From NCBI GenBank assembly GCA_903772945.1, contig CAICTM010000630.1, positions 1-55,624 of the forward strand: a DNA stretch of 55,624 nt, written 5' to 3'. Under the pieces are notes generated by a model. The model saw only the letters and a list, made by a program, of their open reading frames with translations. It did not search any database and had not been told where the DNA came from. Each line of letters begins with the position of its first letter. Position 1 is the stretch's first letter. Source of the stretch: Seminavis robusta (taxonomy: Eukaryota; Bacillariophyta; Bacillariophyceae; Naviculales; Naviculaceae). Below, piece after piece: positions 1 through 8,981 of the stretch. The translations under genes and the position numbers were made by a program.

Positions 1-1997
1 GAGGCTTGCATATCTGAGATCTCTTCCATGGAGTATGCCTTCCATTGGTGGACAAGAGGACATGTTTAATGCATGGAGAAGTTTCTAATAGTCATCTGGT
101 GAGTACAATAAAGCAATCAAGAGGTCTGTCTAGTGCTTGAGAGTAATCAATGTGTGCTTTCCTCAAAGTTGACAGGATTCTCTTCTCATAATAAACAGGC
201 CAAGTCTCCACTCGATACCTGGAAAGAGCAGCTCCCAATAGTCATCCTGTGGGGCCAGGTGTCGCTGTACATGGCAGCTGGGTTGAAGTGGCTCCTTCTT
301 GCTAGCTGCATGGCAGCATATGGAGAAAGTGGATTGTTTTGGTGGTGGGAACAAGAACAGCAGAGTCAATCTCTCCGTTCAGTAGGCAGCATCCAAACAG
401 CAACAGCACCAAGACTTCTTGCTGTAGTTCTTGATCACATGGAAGGTGTGGTCTTGACAGAAGATTCCTCTTGTGCAACTGACACTTTGGATCTCTCTTG
501 TGTGCTTTGGTTGTCACTGATCCTCCACGGATTCCTGTTGGAAGCACAGGCAGCATCATAGATGTTACGGATGGTGTCACCAAGAGGAGGAAACTGTCTA
601 TGTAAGTTCCATCCTTTTGAAGAAAGGGATCGGATCAGTGTCCTTCCTTGCCAGTATAGAAAGTATGACATCATGGCTCTAAGATACTCTCTGTTGATTG
701 CGTTGTAGATGAGGCGCTGCATAGGTCTCCATTTCCATAGTTAACATGATAGAATCGAAAACTTCTGTTGCTGTTCGCTCAAAATGACAAGCCTTGTTAG
801 GTAGAGCATACTTGGACTCCACTGGATAGAGCAATGAAACATGGTCTGGGATCGAGACCAGCACTTCTGCAGAGTTGGCATCGAATTTCTGTTGCAGCTT
901 CCACAAACCATGGACATGACATACACCAAGAAGGAGGACCAGTGATGCCAAAGATAGGAAACAAGGTCTTGTTCTTTGACCAGTTGTGCCTCGATTCTTG
1001 AGTTGGCCAGAGCATCTTCCATCGGACAAGGTACAGTAATTCCACATCGATTCCAGTCCACCATGAGGAGTTTCTGGCCAACAATGGAGTGGTAGTAGTG
1101 GAGATTTGAATTGCTCTCTGTGGATGGACTAGTCATTGTGAGTCCTTCAAAATGTTGGTGGAATTGTGGATTCCTTGGCTTGATAATGGATTCTGACACA
1201 GCTTCTGCCAGTGCTAGCATTCCAGTGTGCTCCTTGGTCTTTTGTCTTTTCCACAAAGGCAGTATTATTTACAAGAGTGGTTACTTTTGACAAAGAGCTA
1301 CTGGAGTTGTCTTGGTTGTGGATTGCTTCTGTTGCCGGCTCTGGTTTGGTTTGGCTGTGTTTCGTTCTAGCAGTGAAGAAGGCATCTCCATTCTCTCTTG
1401 TGGAATGCTTCCAGCTTCTCTCTCATTCAGTGGAAGAGGAGCACTGAAGTGCCTTGTAAGTCTTCTGCTCTCTCTGATAGTTTCCATTGTCAGCTCATTC
1501 AAATCTCCTCTTCCTCTTGTTACTGTATTCTTAATACAGAGAACGTGGTGTGATCTTTTTGGGATTCGGAGACCAAGATGTCTGGCCTTACAGATGACAC
1601 ACTTCTTGAGTGGATCAAAGACTTCTGCTACCTCTCCTCCCAGTGTCGTTTGTGGTCCTTCTTCTCTGGCTCTCTTGGATCTGTTGTTGTTGTTGTTGGA
1701 GGCGAGTTGATATGCTCTCTTCTGTTGCGAGTTCCTCTGTTGACTTTGGCAGCCCATTTCTCCATTGTGAGTGGTAGCTCCTGCTGCTGTTGGTGGCTCC
1801 ATGCTCTCTTCTGCTGCTGCTGCCGAGATAATGACTGTCGCTTGACTGTCGAGCGGCAGCATGTCATTGTCGCGATCGGAGGAAGAGGAATCCTTCTTTC
1901 GCGAAAACAGAAACTCGAAAATGGGGACTAGGTAGCACAGTTTCCCTGTAATCTTTATAAACGGTACGTTAAGTATATTTGAATTTCGCCGACTCAT
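1..1997 (-). pseudogene. Decayed transposase-like gene, runs off the left edge
   Basis: Coding-like sequence on the minus strand starts with ATG at 1997 and stays open to a TAA at 1281 (238 aa). This part has a Ser/Gln/Asn-rich N-terminus and a zinc-finger-like motif (CVICKA, about 15 residues, then HHVLC). After two stops the coding sense continues in changing frames: 741-1256, 679-1047, 435-722, then 1-370. Between about 250 and 140 three frames give successive pieces: MYSDTWP, then DYWELLFPGIE with RLGLF, then YEKRILSTLRK. These read as one ancestral protein cut by at least two frameshifts. The piece order resembles a dispersed diatom protein family that I take to be a DDE-type transposase; that identity rests on memory and is uncertain. 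The gene is dead as it stands. Its 5' end lies only 74 bp from the inverted-repeat element at 2071. Confidence 0.55.
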
Positions 1998-2070
1998 TTG
2001 CTGATGTCATAGGTTGATTAGCCAATCAGATTTCTGCCTTCTACAGCTTTCGCCCTTCTGGTCGTCCCGG

Positions 2071-2481
2071 ACGGGACCTCTGTGGAAACGTCATTCGTGG
2101 CAAAATACTTAAGAGACGATACAGCGAGGAATAGGAGACGATCAAAATGATTTAAGAGACGAAAGCAATCGTCTCCTATATTTAAGAGACGATTCAGTAG
2201 GAGACATTACAATTAGGAGACGAAAATTTCGAAATAGGAGACGATCCAAAAGATTTAGGAGACGATACCATACAGTTTACATGGTACACTTAAGAGACGA
2301 TCCGTTGAGAATAGGAGACGATCCGTTGAAAATAGGAGACGTTTTAAGAGGAGACAAAAGATTTAGGAGACGATCCGTTTCGTCTCCTATTTTTAGGAGA
2401 CGAAATCCATTAAATAGGAGACGATCAAAAGGATTTAGGAGACGAAAAGTAGCATGACTTGAGTTTCCACAGAGGTCCGGT
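2071..2481. mobile_element. Short inverted-repeat element with GAGACG array
   Basis: The ends are a perfect 16-bp inverted repeat, GGACCTCTGTGGAAAC at 2074-2089 and its reverse complement at 2463-2478, extendable to 18 of 19 positions (2071-2089 with 2463-2481). The interior has no ORF. It carries 18 copies of GAGAC, mostly inside TAGGAGACGAT or TAAGAGACGAT. Sixteen are on the plus strand and two are inverted (2171 and 2382). The size and structure fit a MITE-like non-autonomous DNA transposon. I see no clear target-site duplication, so the exact ends are uncertain by a few bases. Confidence 0.75.
2113..2443. repeat. GAGAC motif array with mirror-symmetric spacing
   Basis: GAGAC (or GTCTC where marked minus) starts at 2113, 2135, 2156, 2171 (minus), 2186, 2201, 2217, 2238, 2259, then 2294, 2315, 2336, 2351, 2367, 2382 (minus), 2397, 2418 and 2439. 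The steps are 22,21,15,15,15,16,21,21, then 35, then 21,21,15,16,15,15,21,21. The two blocks of nine mirror each other: paired start positions all sum to 4552 or 4553, and the two inverted sites are mirror partners. The order of the sequence between sites is not palindromic, so only the spacing is mirrored. Confidence 0.85.
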
Positions 2482-2695
2482 AGGTACCGTTCCGTAATAG
2501 ATTTGGTGGAGATCGAATCGAGCCTGCCGAAGGGGCTTACCGTATGTGACAAGATACTTGTTCCTGTGAGATCCTGGAAGAGTACTGAAACTGCTATAGT
2601 ATCAAATACCGTACACACGAAATGTTCCATGGAATGAACTCACATGCTTGCTTGCTGCTCAAAATGTTTGGAAGTTCTAAAGTGGGCTACGGTAC

Positions 2696-3025
2696 GGGGG
2701 GTGCCTCAAATCAACCTGGTGTGTTTTATTATATCCCCAACCACCTGGACTTTGTACACATGTCAATGGCCAAAAGGTGGTAAGGAGTGGTCAAAGGCGG
2801 TCCAGAGTAATTAAACTAATAAAGACGGTAAAAAGCGGCAAACAAGTGGTGATTAGGCGGTAAACGTGCGGTAAAATGGTGGTAAAACAGGCTGTTGAAG
2901 GCAAGGTGGTAAAAAGCGAATAAAAATAGCTAAATTGGGTTAAAGACGGAACCTTTATCGCCAAACTGTCAGAAAGGTGGGGTAAGAAAGGAAGGGACGA
3001 AACTAGTTCGTTTGAGGCACCCCCC
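2696..3025. mobile_element. Short inverted-repeat element with GGTGGTAAA array
   Basis: Perfect 15-bp inverted repeats bound it: GGGGGGTGCCTCAAA at 2696-2710 and its reverse complement at 3011-3025. The interior is non-coding and contains repeated RGYGGTMAA-type units on the plus strand. YGGT or close variants start at 2717, 2778, 2788, 2798, 2826, 2836, 2847, 2858, 2869, 2880 and 2907, so most neighbours are 10-11 bp apart. The sequence on both sides (about 2617-2690 and 3035-3132) is a diverged direct repeat sharing GCTGCTC, TTTGGAA and AAGTGGGCT blocks. This suggests insertion into, or duplication of, a local repeat. No exact target-site duplication was seen. Confidence 0.65.
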
Positions 3026-3940
3026 ACTGAAAATGGGTGTCCATGGAGTTATGGTGTGAATGGACATGGTGGCATGCTGCTCGAAATGGCCATTTATTTG
3101 GAACTTCTGAAGTGTGAAGTGTGAAGTGGGCTTGTGAAAATGGTTGTCCATGAAATGAAGAATGAAGAGACATATATCACACTGCCTTTATGAATAATCA
3201 CAGCGAAGTTATCCATAGACTATTAAATAGGCTATATGGCTATATGGCTATATGACTTAGAAGGCTTGACTACGGTCATTTTGGCCTTTAAGGCTTTTAT
3301 CGTGACTGTTCCTGTGCAACTTGCTGGGCCAGCGGTACATGTACATTGTACATGTTCGCACACAGTTAGTTATAATTGTACATGTACTCTTGTTCAACTA
3401 CATGTATTAGCTCTTGGCTAGTCGTACTGGCGTACTGGTGCATGTTGTAACTTTGAGCCAGCAACCAAAATGCTCTGTTAAATCTTCGGCGTCAAGTGCA
3501 ATTGAAAAGAGGATTGTACTGTAAATCAGCTCAGACACTCTTTGACTCGACTTTGCCTCCCTCTCGCATCGTTTGACACATGTACCAGTACAGCGTAGTC
3601 TAGCTGCTGGCTGTCAGTAAATCTTCGTCGTCAAGTGCAATGGAAAAGGGGATTGGACGGTAAATAGCACCTCAGCACAGACACTCTGTGACTCGACTCT
3701 GACTCAGACACTCTTCTAGTCTTTGACTCGACTCTGATTCCCACTTGCGTTTGACGTTTGACGACAAAGCTCTAGATGCTGGCCATTACCGCAGGGTTAT
3801 TAGGGACCATGACTACGGTGGGATGACTATGCATAGCTATTAATAGCTTTCCAGATCGGAGTGCAACCAAGGAAACCACAACAATCAAACAGAACGAGAC
3901 AAGAGCACTCACAATTCTAACCATCAATCAAAATAAAGCA
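3026..3940. repeat. Gene-free stretch with a tandem duplication
   Basis: No gene is visible. Two copies of a segment of about 80 bp lie at about 3479-3558 and 3617-3702. Both run from TAAATCTTCG through GTCAAGTGCAAT and GACACTC to GACTCGACT, with about 85% identity by eye. A short GAAGTGT microsatellite lies at 3109-3128. The promoter of the gene at 3941 must lie downstream of or within this duplication. Confidence 0.6.
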
Positions 3941-5255
3941 ATGAAGCAATCCCATGTTCTTATTAGCGCCATCGCCTTATGGTTGCCCAGCTCTTCGGCT
4001 GACCTACTTCGTTGCTGCCGACCAGCCCCGAACCGACCAGCAATCTGTGATGAATATGATGGTGGTCCTGCTTGCAATCCGTACCCAGAATGCAATCTCT
4101 GTACTACACATCAAGAAGAATGTAGTCTTATGTCTGTGTCCACTCCTATCTTTAGCTGTGACAACACCAAGGCTTGTTGCAGTGTTGCGGACCCGAGCTT
4201 TAAGCCAGTTGCCAGTTCCAGGACTTGGGCCGAACAGTGTGATTTTGTGGCCGCTGCGACCGGAAATTCCTTTGTGAACTGCCAAACTCCTGACATCTTG
4301 CCCACAGAGGGGACAGGAGTAAATACTGGGGCACCTGTCAATGCAGGCATGATGGATGACCCACACATTCAGGTGAGATCCTGGGTATTTTCAGTGTTTT
4401 TGATCATGCCCTTCACCAGCTAATGTACCACCATTTTTGCCGTTCTTCTAGACTTGGAACAACACTTGGTTCGACTGGCATGGTGAATGGTAGGTTCCTT
4501 TGTTGGTTGTCCGTTGTATGTGTTGATCACCCGTATATAATGCCATCTAATGCATCATATTCCTTTGATTGCAAAGTGACACTGTTTTAGTACATGTACC
4601 TGACTTTGACAATGGAGATGACTTGACTATTCATGTCCGCACTACCATCCGATATGCCTATTCCTTCATTGAAATTGCAATCCTCACTCTTGGGAGCCTT
4701 GTGTTTGAAGTTGCTGGTTGGGGTCAGTATGTGCTCAATGGTGTTGCCAATGCTGACCTGGATGGTTTTCCCATCACTGTGGCCAAAAGTGACACAAAGC
4801 AACACAGATTTCAAGTAAAGATTGGCAGCCACAACAATGAAACCATTGTCTTCGGTACCTTCAAAGATATGGTTTCTGTCAAGATCCACGGTGCCACCAA
4901 GGAGCACTGGGCCAGGAGTGTTGGGATCATGGGCAGTTTTGATGGAAAATTGTTGGCCCGAGATGGTGTAACTGTGATGGAAGATACCGATGCCTTTGGG
5001 CAGGAGTGGCAGGTTCAACCATATGAGGCTTCGTTGTTCCAGTTAACAAGAGAACCCCAGGCTCCCCACAAATGTATCCTTCCTGCTGACAAGATGGCAA
5101 AGAAGAATTCAAGAAGACTGGGTGAGCAAAGCATCAGCAAGGAGGAAGCTGCCAGTGCTTGTGCTTATCTTGGAGAGTCTGCGAGGAAAGAGGCTTGCAT
5201 GTCTGATGTTATTGCTGTGGGTGACTTGGACATTGCCAAAGCCAGTGACTATTAG
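3941..5255 (+). CDS. Secreted VWD-domain-like protein (3 exons)
   Basis: The exons are 3941-4372, 4452-4489 and 4577-5255, giving 382 aa. The introns are GTGAGA...CTAG and GTAGGT...AAAG. The 38-bp middle exon restores the frame and creates the motif DPHIQTWNNTWFDWHGEC (residues about 140-157). This is the typical start of a von Willebrand factor type D-like domain in diatom secreted proteins (DPH, then W/Y-D-x-HGxCD). The domain continues through the FDNGDDLTIHVRTT, GHPIT-like and SVGIMGSFDGKLLARDG segments to about residue 300. The N-terminus (MKQSHVLISAIALWLPSSSA) is a signal peptide, followed by a cysteine-rich region (about 20-100). It is probably exported to the cell surface or wall. The partner and function are unknown. 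Confidence in the gene model is high because splicing joins the motif exactly. Confidence 0.85.
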
Positions 5256-5616
5256 CTCATCCCGAGTCCATGGATACAGTGTAACCAACGCACACTCTCT
5301 TTTCAGCACGTAAATTGAAGCAATTGGATTCTAAAAGTAAATAACTGCGTTTGTTCTACTTGTTGAGGTTTGTAAAGGATATCTGTCGACATTGGGATTG
5401 CTTCGAGCAAGGTGCCAGCAGAGGGGTAGACTGGTAGTCTCGCTAGCAAGTTAGCATGCATGAAATCTCTCTTTCGTGCTGATGCCTCGCGTGTTATGAT
5501 TGAGTCCCTGCGGGAAGATTCCACGAACAGTCAAGCCTTCAAGTCAGTGTGGATTGTGAAGCACACGATCTTTCTAGCTAGTATAGCTTTGGGTTTTGTT
5601 TGTCTTACATTGTCAG
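5256..5616. other. Intergenic, convergent
   Basis: This is the gap between the 3' ends of the VWD-like gene and the MFS transporter. It holds no gene or repeat I can support. Confidence 0.5.
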
Positions 5617-6984
5617 CTAGTTCTGACGGTTTTTTCCCTCGCTGGATTTCTCAGCCTCTTCTACCCTCCCCATCATTGCAATCCCCATGGCTGCTAGAGA
5701 CCCTATCATATTGACAAGGAACATCCACACTGCCACCATGGGCCAATCTTTATTCCCATCGGGTCGGACTGCCGTTCCAATAGTGAGAGGCCCCAGTACG
5801 GAGGCAAAGCTGGCAATCGAATTCCCAAATCCACTGACGGCACCGGCATGATACCCCTCCACGTAGATGGGTCGAAACCCAATAGAATGACTTCCCACGG
5901 CAATGGCACTCATCAACAAAAAGGCTCCGGCTTCGGTGGCCATGGCGGCTCCAAAGGCCATCCACAAACCAAAGCCCTGAATGCCAAAGCCAATTGCCGA
6001 CGCCATGCCTCTACTCGCACTGGTCCCGCCCAGAAGAATTCCCACTAGGACTTTGGACAGGACTCCGACGCCTTCTTGCAATCCCAAAATGCCGCCCACC
6101 AAGGCGGGGGACGCTTGGTGCTGTGCCACTAACATGGTGGCCGCCCAAGAGTTGATGGAATATTTGGAAAAGTTGTCGACCGAATGGCAAATGTAGGTCA
6201 AAAGGTGTAGTGGGTGTAGCAGTGCCGACAGCGTGGATTGTTCTTGGTGATGGTGCAGAATCTCTTCTTGTATTAGTTTCTCCGGAGTCGTCGATTCGTC
6301 GTGTTTTGAAGTATTCTTGTCGGGGGAATTGGTGGATGATGGAAAGGAGGTGGCGACCGTCACGGCGACAAACGCCAATCCCACGGCCGTCATGTGAAAG
6401 ACCATCTTCCACTGTCCTTGAAAGACTTGAGACGCAATCAATGGTGTCAACGACGCCACGGTAGTTCCAGCACTGGCTGCCGCGTCGACAATGGCGGCAG
6501 AGGCAGGTCGTTGAGCAGATGGGACATTGGCCGCAATGGCTGCCGATCCAGCAGGGAACAAAGGGCCCGCTACAATGCCCAAGACAAAGTAGGCCTGGGT
6601 CCATTCCGCTGCCGTGGAAGCTACCAAGCTGATATACAACAAGACGCCAGCTGAAATGGCCGTGACGGCCGTGATGATCCTTCCAAAGCCGTACTGATCG
6701 GCCAAGAATCCACCACCCAGTTGTGTGAGAATGTAGCCCGAGGAATAGGCGGACAAGAGCGCCGGTTTCGCATCTTCGGGAAACTCCAACGATTCGGTCA
6801 ACAGTGGCAGCAGTGGACCCAAACAAAGACGGCCAATCGCCGACATGAAGCGTGCCAAGGCGAGCAGTAAAGTCGTTTGGTCCAGCATGGTTACGGTGGT
6901 AACAATCTCAACAAAATGACTTGTGCTGACTGACATCCAAGTCGGTGGGCCGCTGGAAAGAAGAACCCTTTTCCAAGACTTCAT
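5617..6984 (-). CDS. MFS transporter, anion/cation symporter type
   Basis: Intron-less, 455 aa from the first ATG at 6984. The frame opens a little further upstream, but only with a TTG, and a TAG lies just before it. The protein has about 12 hydrophobic segments. In the first third there are MFS-type turns (ARFMSAIGRLCLGPLLPLL, then SAYSSGYILTQLGGGFLADQYG), followed by GIVAGPLFPAGSAAIAA. A hydrophilic, acidic central loop (about residues 215-250) separates the two halves. The LGGGFLADQYGFGRII stretch matches the conserved G-x-L-A-D-x-x-G-R loop. The pattern resembles the SLC17/PHT4 (anion:cation symporter) branch of the major facilitator superfamily; substrate unknown. The N-terminal 30 residues could be a targeting sequence, which I cannot settle. 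Confidence 0.85.
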   Translation of the reverse strand: MKSWKRVLLSSGPPTWMSVSTSHFVEIVTTVTMLDQTTLLLALARFMSAIGRLCLGPLLPLLTESLEFPEDAKPALLSAYSSGYILTQLGGGFLADQYGFGRIITAVTAISAGVLLYISLVASTAAEWTQAYFVLGIVAGPLFPAGSAAIAANVPSAQRPASAAIVDAAASAGTTVASLTPLIASQVFQGQWKMVFHMTAVGLAFVAVTVATSFPSSTNSPDKNTSKHDESTTPEKLIQEEILHHHQEQSTLSALLHPLHLLTYICHSVDNFSKYSINSWAATMLVAQHQASPALVGGILGLQEGVGVLSKVLVGILLGGTSASRGMASAIGFGIQGFGLWMAFGAAMATEAGAFLLMSAIAVGSHSIGFRPIYVEGYHAGAVSGFGNSIASFASVLGPLTIGTAVRPDGNKDWPMVAVWMFLVNMIGSLAAMGIAMMGRVEEAEKSSEGKNRQN

Positions 6985-7201
6985 GCTGGGTGGTTCGCGT
7001 GGAAGATTCGCGAACTTTCGGACAGATTCTGTCAAACCTTCTAACTAGTCTAGCTAGAGAAATTCATACCGTAACTAGCTACGGGTACCGATAGGTACTC
7101 GACTGCATTCCTTAAATTTCCACAGCAACCCTCATCAGAGCCGTCGGGACGTCCCCCGCAATAAAAAATCCCTCACAACCCTGAGTTGTCCACAACAAAC
7201 C

Positions 7202-7599
7202 ATGGATCCCTCCAGCTTAATTTTAAGCCTTTCCGTCATCACCTCAGCCGAAGACGAGGACCTCGGCCCCAGCTTCCTCGACCTCAGGGATAACAACTGT
7301 GAAAGCAACAAAACTTCTGCTACCATCAAACAGTTCAACTTCTTCCTCAAGGGATACTGCGATTCTAAAGGCCTTTACTACAAGAGCAACAGCAAAACCT
7401 CCATCTGCGCCTCCACCACTCCTCTCAAATACATGGTGAGAAACATCATCCGCTACGGTACATGAACCTGGGAATATCCCCGCGCCCCCTCTTACAAGAT
7501 AGTAAAGATAAACGAGAAATATTTCAACATTGGAACTGGCAATGGCGCCCCTCCTTCGCCAATTCCGAGAAACATCCTAGCGTAAGGAGTAAACCTTAG
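7202..7599 (+). pseudogene. Unrecognised coding-like fragment
   Basis: An ATG at 7202 opens 87 codons, and after one TGA (7463-7465) the same frame stays coding-like to a TAA near 7597. The piece includes DLRDNN, KQFNFFLKGYC and SYKIVKINEKYFNIG. The tone (a KQFNxFL-type helix) recalls N-terminal parts of tyrosine recombinases of mobile elements, but this is weak. It may be a transposon remnant or chance. Confidence 0.2.
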
Positions 7600-8981
7600 A
7601 AGAACCTCGATGACTTTGGTTCCATTGAACTCGAAAGGCGTAGGCAGTACTTGAATCGCACTCGTGATCTGGACTGATTTTGATTGGTTTGTCAGGTTCC
7701 GGGTTCTGTCCTTGTGCTTTGGCTTCACAGACAGCACCAAGCAGCGGCGGCAGCAGCAACAAACAGCAAGAGCGGCGGCGGCGGCGCCAAGGAAACACCG
7801 CAGAGAGGCTATCGATAATGACCACCACTTCCGCTCGTTTGACGGGTAATAAATACAGCAACCATTCAATGCTGGTCAGCATCGCTATCCGATGTTACCT
7901 CTCCTTCAGCTGTTACCTCTCCTTCAGCGGCGGCAGATACCAGGTACAGGGTCTTCGAAGAGATTCTTCACCATGAACTGAATCATTATCTGCTGCAGCC
8001 TTTGGACGGTGTCCCAATCGGCGAGATCGACATTATTCCCAGGGGTGATGAAACGCTGACGGAACGCGTCGATACAGTCTTGAAGGGTTTCCTGACCAAT
8101 CCACTCCTCGAGAATACCCGCCACAACTCTCTCCCTGATAGGTGGTCTTCCATAACTTGCTGGTCTAAATCCGCAAGGTAAGCAAGGAATCGGCGGACCT
8201 AGCCCCCGTATTCTTTCCTGCTCCGCCGCCATTGCGCCCTTTCTTTCCTTCTTGACTCGCTATGTATGTTCCCGCACAGCACAAACGTGGCATGTGTGAG
8301 AGAGGAGTACCTCAATGATGACGACACAACCGACACTAGTCATACATACGCACCTTCCGTTCATTACGATCTGCACAACCTCTCTTGGCTCTATTTCTTT
8401 CTTCGTCCCAGCCAATGGCTTTGCTTCCTTCTTCCTTCGATTCAACCACAGAGAAGCGGACAGCACCTATCATTCCAATCAAATTCAAATACCACTTCTG
8501 GTTTTGTTGTTGTGGTGCTTTGCCGTTGCTGCTGTCCGAAATCTGAGCCTGCCTACTTCTTGTTTTTTGCATTCGTTTTCTGTCCTAGCTAGCTATGATA
8601 GCTAGGTCTAACTTGATTCATTCACAAACCCGTGTCGGAGATTCGCAAACTTTACATGTAATATTATTGCGTCTCGTCGTGATGGCTGCAACGGCAAACA
8701 AAAAATCCTCTATGGCCAGGACAAGACCAGACAATGTACAACGAGTGTTTGTATGTGTATCAGGTCGTCTCTATGCATACTAGTACCCATACATAGCTGC
8801 GGAAAGTACAGTAAGCGATATCCAGGAGGTATCCAGCAAAGTTCGGAGTTTTAATGTTCCGGTACCGAGAAGATACTTTTAGCTTGTAGATCTTCCCCTC
8901 CGACCCTCACAATTTCAGACCTTTCTCAGATTTTTGCGGGAACATTCAGTTGCTTGGTGGGGGCTCAACCAATTCTCCACC
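7600..8981. other. Mostly gene-poor stretch
   Basis: Apart from the small minus-strand ORF at 7924-8232, no gene is convincing here. A short direct repeat (AGCTGTTACCTCTCCTTC, two copies) lies at about 7905-7930. CTAGCTAGCT-rich sequence occurs near 8588. The region includes the promoter of the gene starting at 8982. Confidence 0.4.
7924..8232 (-). CDS. Small hypothetical protein, possibly a first exon
   Basis: An ATG at 8232 opens 102 codons. The product is soluble, with a proline/cysteine-rich start and then an amphipathic helical part (EEWIGQETLQDCIDAFRQRF, then TVQRLQQIMIQFMVKNLF). Composition looks protein-like rather than shadow-like, and there is no competing frame. Two GT donor-like sites (CCTGGTATCT near 7941 and GAGAGGTAAC near 7918) lie at or just past the end, so the gene may continue after an intron into 7500-7870. 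I could not find a clear second exon. No family recognised. Confidence 0.35.
   Translation of the reverse strand: MAAEQERIRGLGPPIPCLPCGFRPASYGRPPIRERVVAGILEEWIGQETLQDCIDAFRQRFITPGNNVDLADWDTVQRLQQIMIQFMVKNLFEDPVPGICRR

Noticed and set aside
2113..2443. CRISPR-like array
   Set aside because: The repeats are only 5-10 bp with 15-35 bp steps, differ in orientation, lie inside inverted repeats and sit in a eukaryotic genome with no cas genes.
6011..6826. 271-codon minus-strand ORF within the transporter gene
   Set aside because: It lies in another frame of the same strand and lacks membrane periodicity; the transporter frame has family motifs.
8934..8981. Upstream extension of the first ankyrin/LRR protein
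   Set aside because: It would need TTG as start codon; the ATG at 8982 has a good CACCATGGCC context.
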